This document shows positions 34,996-43,200 of a stretch of DNA of 64,000 bases, in pieces. The translations under genes and the position numbers were made by a program. Source of the stretch: Levilinea saccharolytica (GTDB lineage Bacteria > Chloroflexota > Anaerolineae > Anaerolineales > Anaerolineaceae); contig NZ_LGCM01000002.1 in the NCBI RefSeq assembly GCF_001306035.1, positions 113,189-177,188 of the forward strand. The letters are read 5' to 3'. Below the pieces are notes generated by a model that saw only the letters and a list, made by a program, of their open reading frames with translations, ran no database searches and had not been told where the DNA came from. The stretch's first letter is position 1. The number at the start of each line of letters is the position of its first letter.

Positions 34996-36024
34996 ATGTC
35001 CAAGCGTTATCTTGTCACAGGAGGAGCCGGGTTCATCGGCTCAAATTATGTTAACCGCCTGTTAGCGCGCGGTGAAGATGTGGTGGTGTTTGATAATTTG
35101 TCGCGCAGCGGTGCCCAGCGTAATTTGGAATGGCTGCGGGGCAAGCACGGCAAGGACTCATTTCAATTGATCACGGCGGATGTGCGCGATGCGCAGGCCT
35201 TGCAGCAGGCGGCGGCGGATCGGGACGTAATTGTCCATCTGGCGGCGCAGGTGGCGGTGACCACCTCGGTGACCAACCCGCGGGAAGATTTTGAAATTAA
35301 CGCCCTGGGCACGTTCAACATGCTGGAGGCGGCGCGCGCCTCGGGCAAGTTCCCGGCGGTGGTGTACGCCTCCACCAATAAAGTCTACGGCGGGATGGAA
35401 GAGGTGACGGTGGTGGAAGAAGAAACCCGCTACCGCTATGCGGATTTCCCCTTCGGCATCTCGGAGGCGCAGCCGCTGGATTTCCATTCGCCCTACGGCT
35501 GTTCGAAGGGCTGCGGCGACCAATACGTGCGCGACTATCACCGCATTTACGACCTGCCGACGGTGGTCATGCGCCAGAGCTGCATTTACGGCCCGCGCCA
35601 GTTCGGCGTGGAGGATCAGGGCTGGCTGGCCTGGTTCGTGATCGCGGCGCTGACGGGCAAGCCGATCAGCATTTACGGAGACGGCAAGCAGGTGCGGGAT
35701 GTGCTGTATGTGGAAGATTTGCTGGACGCTTACGATGCGGCCTTGAGCCACCTGAACCGCAGCGCGGGGCAGGTGTTTAACGTGGGCGGCGGCGCGGACA
35801 ACGTCATTTCGGTGTGGAAGGAATTCCAACCCATGCTGGAACAGGCCGTTGGGCACGCCGTTCCGGTGGCGCTGGGCGATTGGCGCCCCGGCGATCAGCG
35901 CATATACGTTTCGGACATTCGCAAAGCTGAGCATGTGTTGGGCTGGCAGCCGCGCTATGGGGTGCGGGCCGGGCTGCGCGAACTGTTTGAGTGGGTCAAA
36001 GCCAACCGGGAGATGTTCGCGTAG
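34996..36024 (+). CDS. NAD-dependent epimerase, CDP-paratose 2-epimerase-like
   Basis: A 342-residue extended short-chain dehydrogenase. It has the NAD motif TGGAGFIGS (8-16), the Tyr-x3-Lys catalytic motif in HSPYGCSKGCGDQYVRDY and MRQSCIYGPRQFGVEDQGW, which is characteristic of CDP-paratose 2-epimerase and its relatives, and RDVLYVEDLLDAY. It probably interconverts a nucleotide-linked sugar for the glycan cluster; the exact substrate cannot be read. Start ATG 34996 follows GGAGCAAGAGCG. The next gene begins 3 nt after its stop. Confidence 0.88.
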   Translation: MSKRYLVTGGAGFIGSNYVNRLLARGEDVVVFDNLSRSGAQRNLEWLRGKHGKDSFQLITADVRDAQALQQAAADRDVIVHLAAQVAVTTSVTNPREDFEINALGTFNMLEAARASGKFPAVVYASTNKVYGGMEEVTVVEEETRYRYADFPFGISEAQPLDFHSPYGCSKGCGDQYVRDYHRIYDLPTVVMRQSCIYGPRQFGVEDQGWLAWFVIAALTGKPISIYGDGKQVRDVLYVEDLLDAYDAALSHLNRSAGQVFNVGGGADNVISVWKEFQPMLEQAVGHAVPVALGDWRPGDQRIYVSDIRKAEHVLGWQPRYGVRAGLRELFEWVKANREMFA

Positions 36025-36026
36025 CC

Positions 36027-37199
36027 ATGCGTATTCTGATCGTATTGACCTATTACCGGCCGCACACCAGCGGCCTGACGATTTACGCCGAACGGCTGGC
36101 CAAGGCCTGGGCGCGGCGCGGTCATCAGGTGACCGTGCTGACCTCGCGCTATGACCCGTCTTTGGCGGCAGAGGAAGTGGTGGATGGGGTGCGCATTGTG
36201 CGCGCGCCGGTGTGGTTCCGCATCAGCAAGGGCGTGATCATGCCCACCTTTGGCTGGATTGCCAGCCGTCTGGTGAATGAAAATGATGTGGTGCAGCTGC
36301 ACCTGCCGCAATTTGACGCTGCGGGGGTGGCGCTGCGCGGACGCCTGCTGAAGAAGCCCACGGTGATCACCTACCACTGCGATTTGATTATGCCGCCGGG
36401 GGCTTTGGCGTGGCTGGCCAATCAGGCTGTGCATGTGATGAACCGGCTGGCGGCGCTGTTTACCCACCGCTTTGTGACCTACACACGCGATTACGCCGAA
36501 CATTCCCCCTATCTGAAGCGCTATTTGAACAAACTGCATGTCATCCCGCCGCCGGTGGAGCTGCCGGAGGTGAGCGCGGAATCGGTGGATGCCTTTGCGC
36601 GCGACAATAACCCCCGCGGCCAGCGGCCGGTGGTGGGCATGGCGGCGCGTTTTGCCACCGAAAAGGGGGTGGAGGTGCTGCTGGACGCCATGCCGCGCTT
36701 GCTGGAAGCCTACCCCGATTTACAGGTGCAGTTTGCTGGGCCGTATCAGAACATCATCGGGGAAGAAGCCTATCTGGCGCGCCTGTGGCCGCGGATTGAA
36801 CGCTATCAGGCCGAGGGACATTGGAAGTTCCTGGGGGTGCTGGACCCGACGCAAATGGCGCGTTTTTACCCCAACATTGACGCGCTGGTGCTTTCCAGCC
36901 TGAATTCTACCGAGGCTTTCGGCCTGGTGCAAATTGAAGCCATGTTAAACGGCGTGCCGTGCGTGGCTTCGAACCTGCCGGGGGTGCGCCAGCCGGTGAC
37001 GGTGCATGAAATGGGCAAGGTCATCCAAATTGGCGATTCCGCCGGTCTGGCGGACGCGCTGATTGAGGTGCTGGGCCAACGGGCGCAGTTCCAGCGCGAC
37101 CCTGAACCCATTCGTGAGCGCTATTTGCCCGATACCATTGCAATCGAGTATGAAAAGCTGTTCGCCGAAATTTCAAAGGAACTGAGCGGCGCGGCCTGA
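36027..37199 (+). CDS. Glycosyltransferase family 4 (GT-B)
   Basis: A 390-residue cytoplasmic or membrane-associated glycosyltransferase. The N-terminal Rossmann domain starts RILIVLTYYRPHTSGLTIYA; the C-terminal domain has VVGMAARFATEKGVEVLL and the EX7E-like STEAFGLVQIEAMLNGVP near 300-317, typical of GT4 retaining enzymes. It likely adds a sugar to a lipid-linked acceptor on the inner face. It is 3 nt downstream of the epimerase gene, so their products probably work in the same pathway. Confidence 0.9.
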   Translation: MRILIVLTYYRPHTSGLTIYAERLAKAWARRGHQVTVLTSRYDPSLAAEEVVDGVRIVRAPVWFRISKGVIMPTFGWIASRLVNENDVVQLHLPQFDAAGVALRGRLLKKPTVITYHCDLIMPPGALAWLANQAVHVMNRLAALFTHRFVTYTRDYAEHSPYLKRYLNKLHVIPPPVELPEVSAESVDAFARDNNPRGQRPVVGMAARFATEKGVEVLLDAMPRLLEAYPDLQVQFAGPYQNIIGEEAYLARLWPRIERYQAEGHWKFLGVLDPTQMARFYPNIDALVLSSLNSTEAFGLVQIEAMLNGVPCVASNLPGVRQPVTVHEMGKVIQIGDSAGLADALIEVLGQRAQFQRDPEPIRERYLPDTIAIEYEKLFAEISKELSGAA

Positions 37200-37223
37200 T
37201 CCCAGAAAGGACTTCAACCTGAC

Positions 37224-38015
37224 ATGGAACGCGACTTCTTGTGGGAGCAGATCAGCGGCATGCCCTATTTTCGGGGGGTGCTGCGCGCCGTTGAGGCGCG
37301 AGTGTACCAGGATTTTGAGCTGCCGGGGCCGGTGTTGGATTTGGGCTGCGGAGACGGACATTTTGCGACGGTAGCTTTTGACCGCAAGCTGGATGTGGGC
37401 CTGGACCCGTGGACGGGGCCTGTGCGGGAGGCGGCGCAGCGCGGCGGCTATCACCTGGTGATTCAGGGGGCGGGAGACCGCATTCCCTTTGCAGACGGCT
37501 ATTTCTCCAGCGCGGTCAGCAATTCGGTGCTGGAGCATATCCCCGACCTGGACGCCGTGATGGCCGAGATGGCGCGGGTACTGCGGCCGGGCGCGGTGTT
37601 CATTTTCTGCGTGCCCAACCACCAGTTTTTGGCCAACCTGTCGGTGTCCAATTTCTTTGACCGCGTGGGCCTAAAAGGCCTGGCGGATGCCTACCGCGCC
37701 TTTTTTAACCGCATTTCCCGCCACCACCACTGCGATTCGCCGGAGGTATGGAGCGAACGACTGAACCGCGCCGGTTTTGAGGTGGAACGCTGGTGGCATT
37801 ATTTCTCGCCCCGTGCGCTGCACACCCTGGAATGGGGGCATTACTTCGGTCTGCCCTCCCTCATTTGCCAAAAGCTGTTCAAACGATGGATTTTAGCCCC
37901 CACGCGCTGGAACCTGGCCTTGACGCTGGGGATCACCCGCCCGATCTACGAGGAAGCGCGTGAACAGGAGCATGGGGCGTACACGTTCTATATCGTGCGC
38001 CGCAAGGCCGCCTGA
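37224..38015 (+). CDS. SAM-dependent class I methyltransferase
   Basis: A 263-residue protein with the SAM-binding motif VLDLGCGDGHF (37-47), IPFADGYFSSAVSNSVLEHI (methyltransferase type 11 post-II region) and LRPGAVFIFCVPN. The acceptor is unknown; within this cluster, methylation of a sugar or lipid carrier is plausible. AAAGGA lies 13 nt before the ATG, and the gene follows the GT4 gene by 24 nt. Confidence 0.88.
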   Translation: MERDFLWEQISGMPYFRGVLRAVEARVYQDFELPGPVLDLGCGDGHFATVAFDRKLDVGLDPWTGPVREAAQRGGYHLVIQGAGDRIPFADGYFSSAVSNSVLEHIPDLDAVMAEMARVLRPGAVFIFCVPNHQFLANLSVSNFFDRVGLKGLADAYRAFFNRISRHHHCDSPEVWSERLNRAGFEVERWWHYFSPRALHTLEWGHYFGLPSLICQKLFKRWILAPTRWNLALTLGITRPIYEEAREQEHGAYTFYIVRRKAA

Positions 38016-38096
38016 GCGGGTCTTGTGGGACGGCGCGGGATGCTGTAAGATCAATTCGTCTTTTGCACCACCGCTCGCGGAGAATGGAACCCCTGT

Positions 38097-40271
38097 ATGG
38101 ACTCAGAACCCAGTGTTTTAGACTATCTCAAATCTCGGCTGAGCCGCAAAGGCCAACCTTTCCACCTTCCGGAACTGCCCTGGGACGCGGAGCAAACGCC
38201 GGAGCCTGAAGGCGAAGAACCCCCTCCGGAACTGCCGCCGGATGAGCCGCGCTCGGAGGAAAAACCGCAGTCGCCCGTTCCGGCTGGAAAGCTGCCCTGG
38301 CAGGGGCTGGCCGCCCTGGTTCTGGCGCTGGCGGCCCAGACCCAGTTGGAACCGCCCGACCGGAATGTGCCCGTGGCGGTGGTTTTTTATGCCCTGGCGG
38401 CCGGGCTGATGGTGTGGGGATATCTGGCCGGGCGCCTGCGCACGGCGGAACCCGCGCCGGACGCGGAGCAGGGGATCAACATGCAGGGCACATGGTGGTT
38501 CCTGCTGCCGGGGGCGGTGCTGCTGGTGGGGGCTTTCATCAGCTTCTTCAGCAACCGCTTTAATTTCCTGAATTTGTTCTTCTTCCTGACGGGCGGCGGG
38601 CTGGTGTGGGCCAGCTTATGGGAACGCACGCCGCGGCGAGCAGGGCAGGTTTCGCGCTGGAAAGCGGTCACCCGCTGGCTGCGCCGTCCGCGCGTGCGCA
38701 TCGAGCTGGACGGCTGGCAGGTGGGCGTGGCCTTGGTGTTTGCCGTGGCCATTTTCTACCGCTTTTACCATCTGGCGCAGACCCCCGGCGAGATGTTCAG
38801 CGATCACGCCGAAAAGCTGCTGGATGTGAACGACGTGCTCAACGGCCAATATGCCATTTTCTTTGAGCGCAACACCGGCCGCGAGGCTTTTCAGTTTTAC
38901 CTGACGGCTTTGGTGGTGAAGGTGATGGGGACGGGGATCAACTTCCTCAACCTGAAGATCGGCACGGCTTTGTGCGGGCTGTTCACCCTGCCGTATGTGT
39001 ACCTGTTGGGCAAGGAAATGGGCAGCCGCTGGATCGGGCTGGCCGCTTTGCTGCTGGCGGGGATCGCCTATTGGCCGAATGTGATTTCGCGGGTGGCGCT
39101 GCGCTTCACCCTGTATCCCTTCTTTGCCGCGCCGGTGCTGTATTATCTGTTCCGCGGGCTGCGCCGTATGCGCCGTAACGATTTTATGTGGTGCGGGTTC
39201 TGGCTGGGTCTGGGGCTGCACGGCTACAGCCCGATGCGCATTGTGCCGTTCTTCATTGTGCTGGCGGTAGGACTGTACCTGCTGCACCGCGCGGCGCAGG
39301 GCAAACGCTGGCAGACGCTGGCAGCCCTGGGACTGGTGGCGGTGGTGGCGCTGATTGTGTTCCTGCCGCTGCTGAGCTATGTGGTGGGGCACATGGACAT
39401 GTTCGGGTCACGGGCTTTTTCACGCCTGGGAGAGACGGAACGCCCGCTGCCAGGGTCGCCGGCGGGGATCTTCTTCTCCAACTTGTGGAAAGCTATGATC
39501 ATGTTCTTCTATTCCAACGGCGGCATCTGGGTGCATTCGGTGGTGGACCGGCCGGCGCTGGATGTGGTTTCGGCGGCGCTGTTCTTCCTGGGCATGGTGC
39601 TGCTGGTGGTGCGCTATGCGCGCCGCCGCGACTGGGCGGATCTGCTGCTGCTGGTATCCATCCCCTTCCTGATGCTGCCCTCGATCTTGTCCCTGGCTTT
39701 CCCAGAGGAAAACCCCTCGCTCAACCGCACCGGTGCGGCCATGATTCCCGTGTTTGTGACGGCGGGGATTGGTTTTGAGAGTCTTTTCACCAGCCTGTGG
39801 CACAGCGTGCGCACGCGTGCGGGGCGGCTTTTGGTGGCGGCCTGGGTGGTGGTGTTGGCGGTGTGGACGATGAACCAAAATTACACCCTGGTGTTTGAGA
39901 AATTCCACCAGCAGTTTATGGGCGGGGCGTGGAACACCTCGGAGATGGGGCGGGTGATTCGCGGATTTGCCGATTCGGTGGGTACGCCCGACACGGCCTA
40001 TGTGGTGCCGTTTGCTCACTGGGTGGATACGCGCCTGGTGGGGATTAACGCGGGATACCCGACCAAAGATTACGCCCTGTGGCCGGAAGACTTTGAGAAA
40101 ACCTTGAGCGAACCGCGCACCAAGCTGTTTATCATTAAGTATGACGACAGCGCTGCGCTGGAAAAGCTGAAGCAAATGTACCCCAGCGGGGTGCTGGCGC
40201 TGCATACCAACCCGCTGGAAGGCAAGAATTTCTGGACGTATTTGGTGCCGGGGCAGCCCGCTGGACAATAG
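38097..40271 (+). CDS. Large GT39/PMT-like membrane protein
   Basis: A 724-residue protein. About 60 acidic, Pro-rich residues precede the first helices, then about 12 membrane segments, then a soluble extracytoplasmic domain of about 140 residues. The first loop contains QTPGEMFSDHAEKLLD with the acidic residues expected of a GT-C glycosyltransferase, and NTGREAFQFYLTAL follows. RVALRFTLYPFFAAPVLYYL and LHGYSPMRIVPF are further family-like blocks. It differs from the HPDE type of the next gene, so it is a separate class. It starts at ATG 38097 with a weak ribosome site; the next gene follows after 4 nt. Confidence 0.82.
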   Translation: MDSEPSVLDYLKSRLSRKGQPFHLPELPWDAEQTPEPEGEEPPPELPPDEPRSEEKPQSPVPAGKLPWQGLAALVLALAAQTQLEPPDRNVPVAVVFYALAAGLMVWGYLAGRLRTAEPAPDAEQGINMQGTWWFLLPGAVLLVGAFISFFSNRFNFLNLFFFLTGGGLVWASLWERTPRRAGQVSRWKAVTRWLRRPRVRIELDGWQVGVALVFAVAIFYRFYHLAQTPGEMFSDHAEKLLDVNDVLNGQYAIFFERNTGREAFQFYLTALVVKVMGTGINFLNLKIGTALCGLFTLPYVYLLGKEMGSRWIGLAALLLAGIAYWPNVISRVALRFTLYPFFAAPVLYYLFRGLRRMRRNDFMWCGFWLGLGLHGYSPMRIVPFFIVLAVGLYLLHRAAQGKRWQTLAALGLVAVVALIVFLPLLSYVVGHMDMFGSRAFSRLGETERPLPGSPAGIFFSNLWKAMIMFFYSNGGIWVHSVVDRPALDVVSAALFFLGMVLLVVRYARRRDWADLLLLVSIPFLMLPSILSLAFPEENPSLNRTGAAMIPVFVTAGIGFESLFTSLWHSVRTRAGRLLVAAWVVVLAVWTMNQNYTLVFEKFHQQFMGGAWNTSEMGRVIRGFADSVGTPDTAYVVPFAHWVDTRLVGINAGYPTKDYALWPEDFEKTLSEPRTKLFIIKYDDSAALEKLKQMYPSGVLALHTNPLEGKNFWTYLVPGQPAGQ

Positions 40272-40275
40272 ACCT

Positions 40276-43200
40276 ATGCAACCTGAAACCGGAACGACCC
40301 TACCCTCTGAAGCCCAGACTGCGCCGCGCAAGACGCGTTGGCCGGCCGCTGCCCTGGCGGCGGCTGCGCTGGTGTTGGTGCTGGCGTTGGGCGCGTATTT
40401 CCGCTTTGTGGGCATGGATTGGGACGGGGATCAGCATCTGCACCCGGACGAACGTTTTTTGACCATGGCGGTCACGGCGATTGAGTCTGCGGATGCAGGT
40501 TCGTACTTCGACACAGCGGCTTCTCCCTTCAACCCGGCTAACCGCGGTTTCCCTAATTATGTGTACGGCACGCTGCCGCTGTTTTTGGTGCGCAGCGTGG
40601 GCGAACTGGTGCAGCGCACCGGCTACAGCGATATTCACCTGGTGGGGCGCGCCCTGGCCGGGCTGGCGGATCTGCTGGTGGTGCTGCTGGTGTTTTTCAC
40701 CGCGCTGCGGTTGTACCGCAAGGTGTGGCTGGGGGTGCTGGCGGCGGCTTTTTCGGCGGGGGCGGTGCTGCAAATTCAGATCTCCCACTATTTCACGGTG
40801 GACCCGTTCACCAACCTGTTCCTGACGGCCTGCGCCTTTTTGGCGGTGTGGATTTTGACGGGCAGGCAGCCTGAACTGCCGCAAACCGCGGCCGCGGAAG
40901 CGGACGAGGCGGAGACGGAGAGCACCGATAGCCCTGCGGCCCCTGTGCCGGTGCCGGGACGGCTGCGGGCAGCGCTGGGTGATACCTGGATGTTTGTGCT
41001 GTTCGGCCTGCTGGCGGGCATGGCGCTTTCTTCCAAACTGAGCGCGGCGCCGGTGGTTTTGCTGCTGCCCGCGGCGGCCCTGCTGCGCTATGAGCGCACG
41101 GCGCAGGACGAAAACCAGGCCTTGTGGGGATGGGCGCTGTGGCTGAAGCTGGCTTTGGCGGGCCTGACCGCGCTGATTACGTTCCGCGTATTTCAACCTT
41201 ATGCCTTCAATGGGCCGGGGTTCTTTGGCCTGGGGGTGAACGAGGGCTGGCTGGCCGAACTGCGCACCGTGGCGGCACAGATGGCGGGGAAGATGGACTT
41301 CCCCCCGGCGCTGCAGTGGGTGCGGCGGCCGGTGACCTTCGCCTGGGAGAACATGATCCGCTTTGGGCTGGGCTGGCCTTTGGGCCTGCTGGCCTGGGGC
41401 AGCTTTGCCTGGATGGGCTGGCGCATCTGTAAGCAGCGGCAGATGGAACATGTGCTGCTGTGGGGCTGGACGGCGGGCTATTCGCTGTGGCAGGGGCTCA
41501 GCTTTACACGGGCGATGCGCTACCAACTGCCCGTGTACCCGTTCCTGGCCATTATGGCGGCCTGGGGCGTTTTTCAACTGTGGCAGGCCCGGCCGCGCCG
41601 CCTGTCTGTGCGCTGGACGCGCCTGGCGGCCGCTGCGCTGGGTGTGGGCGTGCTGGCTGCCACCTGGGCGTGGGCTTTTGCCTTCACGCGCATTTACACG
41701 CGCCCGGTGACGCGCATCGCCGCCAGTGAATGGATCTATGAAAACGTTCCGGCAGCTTACACCCTGGAGATTGAGGGCAGCGATGGGACGCGCAAACAGT
41801 TAGCAGGCTCACGCCTGGGCCGTGAGGTTTCGCCGGAACAGGGGCTGGTTTTGGCTTACACCCTGCCGCGCAGCGGCACCGCTTTGGGATTGGCTTTTGA
41901 CCATGTGGTGGATCCCCTGGGCGGCGGGCAGGTGAAAACCCTGCGGGCGCAGATCTGTGCCGACCGGGACTGTCAGCAGCTGCTGTCTTCGGGGATGCTG
42001 GTGGACACCTTCTTGGCCGAGGGCGACCCGCGCGGACGCGCGTTTACCCTGCCGTTGATGAAGGCCGCCGCGCTGGAAAAGGGACAAACCATCTTCCTGC
42101 GCCTGGATGTGCCCGAAGGTGGGACGGCGCTGCGCCTGACCGGCGGGTGGGGGCTGAATTGTCTGATCCCGCTGGGGGTGAGTACCCTGCCTCTGCCGGA
42201 CTTTGTGGAGGCGGTGGAGGCCGGCCAGGACTACACCATGACTTTCAGCGCCGCCGCCGACGGCCTGGTGCGCGGCGCGACCCTGGCGCATGCGGTGGAT
42301 TGGGAGGGGCAGCCGGAGGAAAAGACCCTGCGCATGAGCCTGCTGGATTTGAGCAGCGCGGATGGGCCGGTGACCACGGCCGAGGCGCGCGGCACATTCA
42401 CAGCCAGCGAGGATGCGCGCGGGGAGGCGGTTCATTTCACCTTCGATCCGCCGCTGACCATTCGCGAAGGGCAGACCTTCAGCATGCGCCTGGAACTGGC
42501 GCAAGGCCCAGGGCGTATCGCTGTGTACGGCGTGCGGCAAATTAAAGAAGGCGATTGGGACGACGGCCTGCCGCTGGCGTTGAACGGCAACAGCCCCTTT
42601 GATTACACCCAGGGCCTATACCGCAGCGAGCTGAATTTGCAGCTGTATTGGGAAGACAACAGCGATAAGCTCAACCGTATGATCTCCATGCTGGATGCAG
42701 CGGACTACATTTTCAGCTCTTCCGGCCGCCAATGGGGCTCCCTGGTGCGCATTCCAGAGCGCTACCCGCTGACCACGGCCTATTTCCGCGCGCTGCTGGG
42801 CTGCCCGGCGGAGCGCGATATCGTGTGGTGTTACCGCGTGGCGCAGCCGGGGATGTTCCAGAGCCAGTTGGGCTTTGATCTGGTGTATGCGGCCCAATCC
42901 AACCCCAATTTGGGGCCGTATCAGATCAACACTCAGTTTGCCGAAGAAACCTTCACGGTCTATGATCACCCCAAGGTGATGATTTTCCGAAAACGGACGG
43001 ATTACGACCCGGATGCGGTGCGCAAGCTGCTTTCGGCGGTGGATCTTTCGGCGATTAAAAGCGTTCTGCCGCGAGAAGTGGGGCAGTATAAGGGCGACCT
43101 GATTTTGCCGCCGGAGCTTTTGGCGCGCCAGCGGGCCGGGGGAACCTGGGCTGAGCTGTTTGACCGCGAGAGCCTGCTGAACCGCTACCCGGCTGTGGGC